Shown one piece after another: positions 1 through 8,239 of a stretch of DNA of 64,000 bases. Made by a program: the position numbers and the translations under genes. The notes beneath the pieces are model-generated. The model was not told where the DNA came from and made no database searches. It worked only from the letters and a program-made list of their open reading frames with translations. Location of the stretch: NCBI GenBank assembly GCA_026692665.1, contig JAPLOF010000015.1, positions 1 through 64,000 of the forward strand. The letters are read 5' to 3'. This DNA comes from Planctomycetota bacterium. Its GTDB lineage: Bacteria > Planctomycetota > UBA1135 > GCA-002686595. How positions within the stretch are numbered: position 1 is the first letter of the stretch; the number at the start of each line of letters is the position of its first letter.

Positions 1-42
1 GGCGGATCGAAAGCGGCGGAGTTGTGCCTGGCTCCGTACCCG

Positions 43-495
43 CTACTTCAGCTTCTTCAGCGCAGCCTGCACCGGGGCCCAGTTCCGCTCGTCGCCGGTC
101 TTCTCCTGGACCTCGGCGAACGCGACCTTGCCCGTCTTGTCGATGACGACGGTCGCGCGGTGGCTGATGAACTTGGCGGGGTGGACGAGTCCGAACTTGG
201 CGGTCACCTCGAGCATCGGATCGGCGAGCAGGTCGTGCGCGATCCCCTTCGAGGCCTTCCAGGCCTTGTGGGACCAGGTCGAATCGCGGCTGATTCCGAC
301 CACCACGACGTCCGAGCCCGCGAGGACCGGCTCCTTGCTGATCTTGCAGTTCTCCTTCTCGCAGGTCGGGCTCCAGTCGAGTGGGTACCAGAGCAGGACG
401 ACGTTCTTGCCCTTGTGGGCGGAGAGCTTCCAGTCCTTCTCGTCCTGGGTCTTGAGGGTGAAGTCCGGGGCGGCGGTGCCGACGTCGATGGGCAT
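43..495 (-). CDS. Peroxiredoxin (AhpC/TSA, Bcp-like)
   Basis: A 150-residue thioredoxin-fold peroxidase expected to reduce hydroperoxides in the cytoplasm. The N-terminus MPIDVGTAAPDFTL is the usual peroxiredoxin opening. The active-site stretch PLDWSPTCEKENC places a peroxidatic Cys at about residue 45 and a second Cys at 50, the CxxxxC spacing of atypical Bcp/PrxQ enzymes. Length is normal for the family. I chose this start because it is preceded by a good Shine-Dalgarno (caggagaa, about 8 bases upstream) and is where the family begins, although the frame stays open much further upstream. It is divergent from the CysQ-like gene. Function is known for the family; the reducing partner is not visible. 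Confidence 0.9.
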   Translation of the reverse strand: MPIDVGTAAPDFTLKTQDEKDWKLSAHKGKNVVLLWYPLDWSPTCEKENCKISKEPVLAGSDVVVVGISRDSTWSHKAWKASKGIAHDLLADPMLEVTAKFGLVHPAKFISHRATVVIDKTGKVAFAEVQEKTGDERNWAPVQAALKKLK

Positions 496-588
496 GTGAG
501 GTTCTCCTGTACGGGGTCGTGGAAGCGGCAGTCTAGCGGCCCGGAGATCGCTTGACAGCGCGCGCCGCACCTGGGAGGACACCGGTCC

Positions 589-1416
589 ATGCTGCCGCAC
601 GACCTCCCCGCACACCTGCGTTCCGACCTGGAGGCCGTGATCGGCGCCGCGCGCACCGCGGGCGAGCGCGCCCTCGCCGTGCGGGCGACGGGGCGCTGGA
701 AGGAGGAGGGCATCCTGGCCGACGTCGGCGACCAGGGTGCCGACGGCTTCCTGCAGGGGTTCCTGCGCGGCCGATTTCCCGACGACGCGATCCTGTCGGA
801 GGAGACCGCGGACACCAGCGCGCGGCTCGCGAGCCCGCGCACGTGGATCGTCGATCCGCTCGACGGTACGCGGGAGTACAGCCAGCACCGCTCGGACTGG
901 GCCGTCCACGTCGCGCTCGTGATCGCCGGCCGCCCGGTCCTCGGGGTCGTGGGTCTCCCGGCCCAAGACCGGATCCTGTGGGGCGCGATCGGCAACGGAC
1001 GCTCGTGGGGCGGAGTCCTCGGCGCCGGGTCCGTGGCGCGCGGAGACTCGCGCGAGCCCGTTCCGCCGCGCATCGCCGTGTCCCGCAGCCACACGCCGTC
1101 GTGGATGCCGAGTTTCGCGGCCGAGATCGGCGGGACGCAGGTCCATTCGGGCAGCGTCGGCAACAAGGTCGCCCTGCTCCTGCTGGGCGAAGCCGACGTC
1201 TACGCGCACAGGAAGGGACTGAAGGAGTGGGACACGTGCGCGCCCGAGATCGTCGCGCGCGCTCTGGGCTGGAGCGTGTCGCGGCTCGGCGGCGCGGAAC
1301 TGGTCTACAACCAGCCCGATCCGCGCGTCGACGAGTTCCTCGTGTGCCGGCCCGCGGCGCGCGAGCGCGTGCTCACGGCGCTGCGCAACTCGGGAGCGGT
1401 CGCGTCGGCCTCCTGA
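589..1416 (+). CDS. Inositol-monophosphatase superfamily phosphatase, CysQ-like
   Basis: A 275-residue Mg-dependent phosphatase. It carries the superfamily metal-binding motifs in order: SEET (about 70-73), WIVDPLDGT (86-94) and a late EWDTCAPE (around 210). The WDTCAPE form is typical of CysQ, which removes the 3'-phosphate of phosphoadenosine phosphate made during sulfate activation and sulfotransfer. Another substrate, such as inositol phosphate or a sugar bisphosphate, cannot be excluded. A GGAGG-type ribosome site lies just before the ATG. It is divergent from the peroxiredoxin with a gap of about 90 bases. The sulfotransferase at 7.2-8.2 kb would generate the CysQ substrate, but it is not co-transcribed. 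Confidence 0.85.
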   Translation: MLPHDLPAHLRSDLEAVIGAARTAGERALAVRATGRWKEEGILADVGDQGADGFLQGFLRGRFPDDAILSEETADTSARLASPRTWIVDPLDGTREYSQHRSDWAVHVALVIAGRPVLGVVGLPAQDRILWGAIGNGRSWGGVLGAGSVARGDSREPVPPRIAVSRSHTPSWMPSFAAEIGGTQVHSGSVGNKVALLLLGEADVYAHRKGLKEWDTCAPEIVARALGWSVSRLGGAELVYNQPDPRVDEFLVCRPAARERVLTALRNSGAVASAS

Positions 1417-1455
1417 ACTCGGCGCAATCGGTCCGCGGTCAGCGCGTCCTGGCCG

Positions 1456-2544
1456 TCAGGGGAAGAACGGCACGAGCAACGCGTTCGACACGCTGAAGCC
1501 GGCGCCACCCGCGGCCGGGTCCCGGAACCAGAACTGGAACGCGGCGCGGGATCCCGGCGCGAGCAGCGTGCCCGGGAACGTCGAGAAGTCGATTCCACGC
1601 GACACCGTTCCGGCCGGGCTGACGGACTGCACACCCAGGCGTCGGAACGGGCCGGCCACGCACAGGATCCCGTCACCGAAGGCGACCGCGCTCGCGTCCC
1701 GTGGTCCGAAGAAGAACGTGCCCGCGCTGCTCACCGGCAGGCCGCTCGCGAGCAGCGTGAACGCATTGGCGGCCACGCTCGTCGTCCCGCTCGACGCGAT
1801 CGAAGCCGGTCCACCGGTCGAGTTCGCGTTCGCCGGGCAGAACGTGCTGGGCTGCGCCCCGGGCGCGAAGTAGGTCACCTGGAGCAGCGGACGCGCGTTC
1901 GCGTTCGCGGCCGTGCGGCTGTCGAGGCGCTTCGCGCTGCTCGCCGTGGTCTCGTTCCCGAGCAGCGCCCAGCCGAGGTTCAGGGCCGGCTGGTCGACCC
2001 AGGCCTGGATGTCCGCGAGGCCGGCCGCCGTCGCGTCGAACCCCGAGGTCCCGCTGTCGCTCAGGTTGCCGCTGAACGAGTTCTCGAGCGCGAGGTCGCC
2101 TCCCGGCGCCGCCCAGGCGAGGCCGGCCGCGAAGTCACGCAGGGTCCACGTCACGTCGGAACCGCTCGCGGCCGCGCCTTGCCCCTCGGAGCCGCTGGGG
2201 TTCGCCGGCCCCTCCGCCCAGCTCGCGAGAACGCGGCGTGCGCGCAACGGCTCGGGCCCCGGGTTGCCCTGGTTCACGCTGACGCTGAGGTACGCGCCGA
2301 CCACCACCGAGCCGGGCGGTACCGCGGACGCGAGGTCGAAGCGCACGAGAGATCGGCGCACGTTCCCCGCGCTGTTGGCGCCCACGAACAGGTTCTCGCC
2401 CGAGCCGTTCGCGACCGCACCCGATTCGGAGTAGATCGCGGCGTCGGCCACGCAGGGCACGGAGGCGAGTTGGATCTGCGCCGCCGCGGGTGCGGCGCCG
2501 AGAAACAGGGCAGCCAGGAGCTGCGCATGGCGAAGTGAGTTCAT
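1456..2544 (-). CDS. Exported DNRLRE-type protein with planctomycete C-terminal domain
   Basis: A 362-residue exported protein of unknown function. A signal peptide ends near AAPAAAQ (residues 1-22). Residues about 30-220 resemble the beta-sandwich DNRLRE/CBM96-like family: repeated FVGAN...RRSLVRFDL, a strand ending in LSVSVNQG, and a closing ARPLLQVTYF. These domains usually sit in surface or carbohydrate-binding proteins. Residues about 230-362 are a divergent copy of the C-terminal domain shared by three other exported proteins here; it keeps AFGDGILC and FQFWFRD but has lost the CPC/GC cysteine block. A strong ribosome site (aggagggga) precedes the ATG. It may be the last gene of a leftward run starting at 6480. 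Confidence 0.7.
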   Translation of the reverse strand: MNSLRHAQLLAALFLGAAPAAAQIQLASVPCVADAAIYSESGAVANGSGENLFVGANSAGNVRRSLVRFDLASAVPPGSVVVGAYLSVSVNQGNPGPEPLRARRVLASWAEGPANPSGSEGQGAAASGSDVTWTLRDFAAGLAWAAPGGDLALENSFSGNLSDSGTSGFDATAAGLADIQAWVDQPALNLGWALLGNETTASSAKRLDSRTAANANARPLLQVTYFAPGAQPSTFCPANANSTGGPASIASSGTTSVAANAFTLLASGLPVSSAGTFFFGPRDASAVAFGDGILCVAGPFRRLGVQSVSPAGTVSRGIDFSTFPGTLLAPGSRAAFQFWFRDPAAGGAGFSVSNALLVPFFP

Positions 2545-2638
2545 CGTGTTCCCCTCCTAGCCTACTCCGGAATGCGGCACCCCGGGGCGAGGGCGAAGGC
2601 CCGGGAGACGCGGCCGTCTCGAGGCCGCTCGAGCGCGA

Positions 2639-4246
2639 TCACTTCGACTTGGGCAGCTCCATCGCGCGCACGAACTCCTGCCACGCGAGGTCGAGGGCCT
2701 CCACGTCGACGCCCTGAAATGCGGTCTCGCAGGCCTTTTTGCGCGCGGCGAGTCCCGATTCGAAGCGCTTGACGCGATCGTCCTTCTTGCCGGAGGCTTC
2801 GAGCGTGGCGAGTTCCTCGGACCACGCGCTCTTCAGGGTGTCGAAGTACGTCGGCAGGATCCGGGCCCACTCCGGCTTCTTCGCGACGACCGGCGACGTG
2901 CGCAGGAAGTAGATCATCGCCCAGCCCTGCGCGTAGCACAGGCCGACGCGGTCGCCGCGATAGTAGTCGGCCTGCTCGAAGTGGATGATCTCGCCCCACG
3001 GCACGCTCTGGCGCGCTTCGACCATGGCCTGGATGTACGCGGCGCGCCACGGATTCGGGCCGATCCCGCGCACCTTGCCGTCGCGCACGCGCGCGCCCGA
3101 GAAGAAGTCGCCATGCCCTTCGTTGAACCACGAGTGCGGCGGCAGCTCGCCCGTCGAGTAGTGGATGTACTGGTGGAAGGCCTCGTGGTAGAGCACGATG
3201 AACGTGTCCGCGTCGCTCTTCCCGCCGCCCTTCACCACTTTCTCGGCGTCGTAGAGGACGAGTTCCTCCGTCGCCGAGTTCCAATAGCCGGCGGATCCCG
3301 GGATGCCGCCGTACGTCATGTACTCGTCGCGGTTCTTGCACACGCGCACGGTCGAGATCGCGGTGACGGGCTGCACCGAGGGAAAGAGCTTCTCGTACTC
3401 CTTCCGGATGACCTCGAGGTCGCCCAGGAGCTTTCGCACGAGCGGGACGTCGGGCGTGTCGTAGACGACGATGAAGTTCTCCGTGTCCTCGGCTTTCCAG
3501 CCGCGCACGAGCTTCTTGCGCACCTCGATGCGGAACGGGATCTCGCGCAGCTTCGTCGCCGCGTACCGCTTCTCGAGCTTCGCGGTCGAAGCCTCCTCCG
3601 GCTCGTCGAGGTCCACTTTCTCGGCCGATTCGCGCCAGATTTCGACGTGCTTGTCGTAGTCCTCGGAGTTCGCGAAACCGACGAAGGCGACCGTTCGTCC
3701 CGCGCCACGCCAGGCGTAGACCCAACCGCGCGCCGAGCCCGCCGGCCGGCCCTTCACGGGCTTGGCGCGCAGCAGGTACTCGCGCGCTCCCCAACCCTTC
3801 TTGACCTTTCCTTCCTTGCCGTCGACGAGTTCGAATCCGTTCAGCCGCTGCTCGACCCACCGCTCGAGGCTGTTGATCGGCGGCTTGGCCTGCTTGTCGC
3901 CGGGCGCCGTGGAACCGCCCTCGGGCTTCGTCTCGCCCTCGGGGCTCGGCGGCGGGGGGGGCGCGTCGGCCCCGGCGCCCGTCGCGGGCTTCTTGTCGGG
4001 GACCTCGTCGATCCAGACGACGTTGAGCTCCGGACGCGCGCCGTGCGCGCTCTTCTCCACCTTCTGCGCGTAGTAGAGGACGACGAAGGGCTCGTCCGGC
4101 TGCGTGGGGATCTGCTCGTAGTCGCGGGCGCGGGGGAACGTGAGGCCGAGCTCGGGGTGCTTCTCGGTCGTGTAGCCGCCCTGCGGCACAGGACGCGCCG
4201 CGAGGAACGGGAGCGGGGCGAGCCAGATCAGCGCGGCGAGCAGCAC
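2639..4246 (-). CDS. Exported zinc-metallopeptidase-like protein (DUF1570-like), copy A
   Basis: A 535-residue exported protein with a gluzincin-type active site: HEAFHQY at residues 354-360 (HExxH) and, about 25 residues later, WFNEGHGDFF supplying the third zinc-ligand Glu. This arrangement matches DUF1570/MA-type peptidases. The N-terminus is a short hydrophobic signal and the first third holds a Pro-rich linker. The start is GTG, chosen because agaaggga lies just upstream. It is a tandem paralogue of the next gene upstream (4327-5820), sharing EKHPELGL near the N-terminus and the same layout throughout. The substrate is unknown; peptidase activity is inferred from the motif only. Confidence 0.75.
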   Translation of the reverse strand: MLLAALIWLAPLPFLAARPVPQGGYTTEKHPELGLTFPRARDYEQIPTQPDEPFVVLYYAQKVEKSAHGARPELNVVWIDEVPDKKPATGAGADAPPPPPSPEGETKPEGGSTAPGDKQAKPPINSLERWVEQRLNGFELVDGKEGKVKKGWGAREYLLRAKPVKGRPAGSARGWVYAWRGAGRTVAFVGFANSEDYDKHVEIWRESAEKVDLDEPEEASTAKLEKRYAATKLREIPFRIEVRKKLVRGWKAEDTENFIVVYDTPDVPLVRKLLGDLEVIRKEYEKLFPSVQPVTAISTVRVCKNRDEYMTYGGIPGSAGYWNSATEELVLYDAEKVVKGGGKSDADTFIVLYHEAFHQYIHYSTGELPPHSWFNEGHGDFFSGARVRDGKVRGIGPNPWRAAYIQAMVEARQSVPWGEIIHFEQADYYRGDRVGLCYAQGWAMIYFLRTSPVVAKKPEWARILPTYFDTLKSAWSEELATLEASGKKDDRVKRFESGLAARKKACETAFQGVDVEALDLAWQEFVRAMELPKSK

Positions 4247-4326
4247 GCGTCCCTTCTAACGGGAGATCGCGACTTTGCGCAACGCCGGGGTGCGCTGGAT
4301 CGCCGCGCGCGATCCGGAACGGCCCC

Positions 4327-5820
4327 CTACTTGGACGCGCGCACGAAGTCCTTCCAGGCCGCCTCGAGCGCCGCGAGGTCGACACCGGACAGCGCCGCTT
4401 CCAGTGCGGCCGCGCGCGCCTTCTCCTCGGCCGCCGCGCGCGCGGCCGGATCCTTGCCCGCCTTCGCCGGATCCAGCGCGCCGACCTCCGTCCCCCACGC
4501 CGTGCGCAGCGTCGCGTAGTAGCGGTCGAGCAGTCCCTTCCAGGCCGGCTCCGCCGCGGCGCGCTCGGACCGCTGCAGGAACCACACGAACGACCACGCC
4601 TCGGCGTAGCAGGCGTCGACCGTGCCCTCGTCGTAGAACTTCGCCTGGTCGCGCCGCAGCAGATCGGCGAGCGGCACCGGGAACTCCTTCGCGAACGCGT
4701 CGTGCGCGTACTTCGCGCGCCACGGGTTCGGGTCGATCGCGACGAGCTTGCCGCCTTGCACGCGCGCGCCGGCGAAGTAGTCGCCCCAGCCCTCGCCGAA
4801 CCAGGCGTGCGGCGCGAGCTCGCCCGCCGCGTAGTGCACGTACTGGTGGAAGGCCTCGTGGTACAGCGCCAGGAACGTCGGCGCGTCGCCCTTGCCGCGG
4901 TACTCGGGGTTCTTCTCGGCGTCGTAGAGCACGAGCTCGCGCGTGTTCGGCTGCCAGTAGCCGGCCGTGCCACCGGGGCCGCCGTACGCCTCGTACTCGT
5001 CCTTGTCGCGGCAGATGCGCACCACGCCGATCTCGGTGATCGGCTTCTCGGCCGGGAAGAGGCGCGCGTACTCGGCGCGCACGATCTGGAGGTTCACGGC
5101 GACGCGGTGCACCAGCGCGGTGTCCTGCGTGTGGTGCACGACGAGGTAGTCCTCCGTGTCCTCGACGCCCCATCCGCGCAAGAGTCGCCGCCGGACCTCG
5201 ATGCGGCGCGGGATCTCGCGCAGGCTCGTGCGCGCGTAGCGCCGCTCGACCTCGGCCATCGACGGCTCGCGCGGTTCGGAGAACGAGCAGCCCTGCGCGG
5301 CGCGCAGCCAAGAGACGCGGTGATCGTTGAAACCCTCGTAGGGCGCGATGCCGACGAACGCGATCGTGCGCTCGGCGCCCTTCCATTCGAAACCCCAGCC
5401 CGTCACCGGCGAGTCCGAGCCGTCCTCCGGACGGAGCTCGTACTCCTGCGCTGTCCAACCCTTCTTGCCGGGCCTCTCGTTCGACGCGCGCAGCTTCCAC
5501 TTCGGCATCCGGTCCGCGACCCACGCGGAGAGCGACGCGTGGAGTTCGGGCGGAGTCGAGCCCTTGCCGGTCGACGCGGCCACGGGCTCGAACCACAGGA
5601 CGATGAGCTTCGCGCGGCCGGGGTCCTCCTCGAACATCCCGAGCGGGCGCTTCCGCGCGGTGGCGCCGTCGACGAAGTAGAGCACGATCTCGCGCTCCGT
5701 CGGATTCGTCGGAACGGGCTCGTACGAGGCGGGACGCGGGAACTCGAGGCCGAGCTCGGGGTGCTTCTCGGGACGGATCGGGGCCTGGACGAGGGCGAGC
5801 GCGAGGAGTGCGGCGATCAC
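4327..5820 (-). CDS. Exported zinc-metallopeptidase-like protein (DUF1570-like), copy B
   Basis: A 497-residue paralogue of the downstream gene. It has HEAFHQY at residues 321-327 and WFGEGWGDYF about 25 residues later, so both predicted catalytic and zinc-binding elements are kept. It starts with a hydrophobic signal followed by RPEKHPELGLEFPRP, almost the same opening as copy A. It begins 9 bases after the stop of the HD-hydrolase gene, which suggests co-transcription. The annotated start is GTG with no clear ribosome site, so translation may be coupled. Preservation of the motif in both copies suggests both are functional, but no substrate can be named. Confidence 0.75.
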   Translation of the reverse strand: MIAALLALALVQAPIRPEKHPELGLEFPRPASYEPVPTNPTEREIVLYFVDGATARKRPLGMFEEDPGRAKLIVLWFEPVAASTGKGSTPPELHASLSAWVADRMPKWKLRASNERPGKKGWTAQEYELRPEDGSDSPVTGWGFEWKGAERTIAFVGIAPYEGFNDHRVSWLRAAQGCSFSEPREPSMAEVERRYARTSLREIPRRIEVRRRLLRGWGVEDTEDYLVVHHTQDTALVHRVAVNLQIVRAEYARLFPAEKPITEIGVVRICRDKDEYEAYGGPGGTAGYWQPNTRELVLYDAEKNPEYRGKGDAPTFLALYHEAFHQYVHYAAGELAPHAWFGEGWGDYFAGARVQGGKLVAIDPNPWRAKYAHDAFAKEFPVPLADLLRRDQAKFYDEGTVDACYAEAWSFVWFLQRSERAAAEPAWKGLLDRYYATLRTAWGTEVGALDPAKAGKDPAARAAAEEKARAAALEAALSGVDLAALEAAWKDFVRASK

Positions 5821-5829
5821 GCGCCGAGG

Positions 5830-6480
5830 CTACGGGGTCGTGCGCCGCGCGGGCAAGCCCGAGGCGCTCTCGACCGCGAGGAGCGCCGCGCGCAGCTCGG
5901 CCGCCAGGCGGACGTCGCAGCGCGCGGCGATCGCGTCGACGAGCTCGCGCGACATCGCCAGCGTGCGCTCGCGGCCGCCGCGGAACCGCCCCCACACCGT
6001 CGCGGGATCGGCGGCCGCGCGCAGGTCCTGCGCCAGCGTGCACAGGTTGTGCAGCTTGTCCGCAGCCTTGACCGCGAGCGCGTCGGTCGAGAGGTGCTGT
6101 GCGTGCTCGACCTGCGCGTGCTTGCGCTCCTCCCACGTGCGCGACTTGTCCTCGGTCAGCTCGGCGACCGTGCGCGCGACGTCGGGGCCGAACCCGCGCT
6201 CGACGCGCGCGTTCGACCAGCCTTCGCAGTCCTCGACGACGTCGTGCAACAGCGCCGCCTGCAGAACACGCGGCGGCAGCCCGAGTCGCGCCAGGATCAG
6301 AGCGACGTGGAACGGGTGCGCGACGTACGGAACGCCCGCGTCGGACTTGCGCATCTGCCCGGCGTGGGCCTGCAGGGAAGCACGGATCGCTCGCTCGGTG
6401 TCGGGATCGAACACGCGCACAGGATCCCCCGCCGCGAGCGTTTCGCCAAGCTCGTTCCCGCGGGCCGCCACGAGCGGCAC
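5830..6480 (-). CDS. HD-domain (p)ppGpp hydrolase-like protein (SpoT N-terminal / MESH1 type)
   Basis: A small stand-alone HD phosphohydrolase of up to 216 residues. Signature elements of the RelA/SpoT hydrolase domain are present: YVAHPFHVA (His55), LLHDVVED (His79-Asp80) and VKAADKLHNL (138-146). There is no synthetase or TGS domain, so this resembles small alarmone hydrolases that degrade (p)ppGpp. The outermost ATG lies only 3 bases from the divergent methyltransferase start, leaving no room for control elements. An internal GTG at Val21 (6418-6420) behind a G-rich stretch is a plausible alternative start and would still keep the whole HD domain. It probably heads an operon with the two metallopeptidase-like genes. 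Confidence 0.8.
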   Translation of the reverse strand: MPLVAARGNELGETLAAGDPVRVFDPDTERAIRASLQAHAGQMRKSDAGVPYVAHPFHVALILARLGLPPRVLQAALLHDVVEDCEGWSNARVERGFGPDVARTVAELTEDKSRTWEERKHAQVEHAQHLSTDALAVKAADKLHNLCTLAQDLRAAADPATVWGRFRGGRERTLAMSRELVDAIAARCDVRLAAELRAALLAVESASGLPARRTTP

Positions 6481-6483
6481 GAT

Positions 6484-7158
6484 ATGCGCGTGGTGCCCGA
6501 GGACGATCCGCGCGACCCGAAGCTATCCGTCTACGGCGACGCGGAGCACGCGCGAGCGTACGCGACGCGCTGGGACTCGGGGCGCGGCCGGGCGCGCGAC
6601 GCCCGCAAGCAGCGCGCGCTCGAAGCGTCGTTCGAGCACCTCGGCGCGTTCGGGTCCGTGCTCGACGCCCCCTGCGGAACTGGACGGATGACGAAGTTCC
6701 TGGGCACGCGCGGGACGTACATCGGGATCGACCTCGCCCCCGCAATGCTCCGCGAAGCGCGCGCACGGCATGCAGACGCGCGCTACGTCGTCGGCGACCT
6801 GACTCGGCTGCCGCTCGCCGACCGGAGCGTCGACGTCGCGGTCTGCATTCGCCTCATGCACCTGGTCCGCGATCCGGTGCTGCGTGTCTCGTTCCTGCGC
6901 GAGCTCGCGCGCGTCTCGCGCGTCGGTGTCGTCGTCGACTTCCGCCACGATCGCGCGCTGCGCACGTGGTTCGGTCGCGTGCGCGCGCGCCTTGGCCTGC
7001 GCGCGCGCGCACACAACGCGCACGCGCGAGAGACGGTCGCCGCGGAACTCGCGCAGGCGGGCCTCGTCGACCCGCGCTTCGTCGCGGTCCGCACTCCGGC
7101 CGCGCTGTCCGACAAGATGGTCGTCGTCGCGCGCCGCGCGGGTCCGAGCGCGCGCTGA
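6484..7158 (+). CDS. Class I SAM-dependent methyltransferase
   Basis: A 224-residue methyltransferase with the SAM-binding motif VLDAPCGTGRMT at about 59-70, an acidic strand end (YIGIDLAPAMLREAR), and the post-motif DLTRLPLADRSVDVAVC. It resembles Methyltransf_11/25 enzymes that act on small molecules; the acceptor is unknown. The start is taken as the ATG 3 bases from the divergent HD-hydrolase gene; upstream sequence is coding on the other strand and lacks a clear ribosome site, so the start is provisional. A second, C-terminal-only copy of a close relative lies at 12840-13014. Confidence 0.75.
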   Translation: MRVVPEDDPRDPKLSVYGDAEHARAYATRWDSGRGRARDARKQRALEASFEHLGAFGSVLDAPCGTGRMTKFLGTRGTYIGIDLAPAMLREARARHADARYVVGDLTRLPLADRSVDVAVCIRLMHLVRDPVLRVSFLRELARVSRVGVVVDFRHDRALRTWFGRVRARLGLRARAHNAHARETVAAELAQAGLVDPRFVAVRTPAALSDKMVVVARRAGPSAR

Positions 7159-7181
7159 ACGATCCGCCTCGAACCCAGGGC

Positions 7182-8213
7182 TCAGGTCCGCGCGGCCGAC
7201 ACCGTCTGGAGCTCGGCCAGTCGCGCACGCAGGTCGACGAGGACCTGGTCCTGCCGTTTGCGCCGCTCGGCGTCCTCGGGCTCCATCGTCTGCGCGCGCA
7301 GCTTCTTCAGGCGTTCGTTGATCTTCTTGAAGCCGGCGATGCGGTCGGCCGTGAAGGTGTCTTCCTGGCCGCGCTCGACGAGGACGCGCGCGTAGCCGAG
7401 CTCATCCATCTCGCGGCCGGCGACCGACTCGACGATTCGCACCTCCTCGTCAGCCAGCTCCTCGCGGAACTTGTCGTGGTTCGTCGCGATGATGGGGCGC
7501 TTCACGTTCTCCCACAGAGAGCTGGCTGCGGCGGTGTTGCGCGCCTCCTCGCTGTCGTGGCATTCGAGCATCCGCGGCGAGAACTCGATCCCGAGGAAGT
7601 CGCACAAGCGCCTAAGCGTCGCCTCGGGCGACTCCGTCAGCTCGCGGTACGAGACCGGGTGGAACCGCTCCGGCCCGAGCCGCGCGGACGTGTCCAGGCA
7701 GAGCCGCTGGAGCTCGGCCCACTGCTTCGCCAGGAAGTACACGTGCTTGTCGCCGACGACTGCCTTCGTGAACGAGAGCGCGACGTCGCGCGGATCGCGG
7801 TGCAGGTAGACGTAGCGGTTCCTCCGCAGATAGCCGTCGAGCGCGGGCGCCCAGCGGATGTTCTGCATGCTCTTGCACATCCAGGCGGGCGCGCCGTTGG
7901 CGGCTGCGTGGATCTCCATCACTGCCGCGAAGATCGCGATCACGTGCGGGGCTCGGCACCGGCGCGCGACCTCGCTGCGATCGAGCCCGGTGTTCGCCCA
8001 GGGCACGGGGTTCGTCTCGACCAGCCGGCACACGGTCTCGACGAGCAGCTGGAAGCGCTGCGGGTCGAGCTCCCCGCCCACGGGCACGATCGGGTCGATG
8101 CGCTGAAGGACGTGCGGCGGATGCGGCGCGGCGATCGCGCCCGTCCCGGCCAGCATGATGCGCAGGAGGTTCGAGCCCGACCGTTGTTCGCCGACGAGGA
8201 GGATGGATTGCAT
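7182..8213 (-). CDS. Sulfotransferase family protein
   Basis: A 343-residue PAPS-dependent sulfotransferase-like protein. The 5'-phosphosulfate loop is at the very N-terminus (GEQRSGSN, residues 8-15) and the 3'-phosphate-binding motif is YVYLHRDPRDVALSF (about 130-145). A helical, charged C-terminal extension (about 290-343) looks coiled. Acceptor unknown: glycans, lipids and small metabolites are all used by this family. An alternative GTG at 8241-8243 overlaps the stop of the upstream ChrA gene (GTGA), which would translationally couple the two genes and add 10 residues. I prefer the ATG because the P-loop normally begins right at the start. Confidence 0.8.
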   Translation of the reverse strand: MQSILLVGEQRSGSNLLRIMLAGTGAIAAPHPPHVLQRIDPIVPVGGELDPQRFQLLVETVCRLVETNPVPWANTGLDRSEVARRCRAPHVIAIFAAVMEIHAAANGAPAWMCKSMQNIRWAPALDGYLRRNRYVYLHRDPRDVALSFTKAVVGDKHVYFLAKQWAELQRLCLDTSARLGPERFHPVSYRELTESPEATLRRLCDFLGIEFSPRMLECHDSEEARNTAAASSLWENVKRPIIATNHDKFREELADEEVRIVESVAGREMDELGYARVLVERGQEDTFTADRIAGFKKINERLKKLRAQTMEPEDAERRKRQDQVLVDLRARLAELQTVSAART

Positions 8214-8239
8214 GGGGGGACGCCCGCAGGCTTTCGGGA

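Noticed and set aside
4702..6483. Long plus-strand open frame upstream of the methyltransferase
   Set aside because: It is antisense to two HExxH proteins and the HD hydrolase, has Arg/His/Val-rich composition typical of GC-rich shadow frames, and shows no domain before residue 1 of the methyltransferase.
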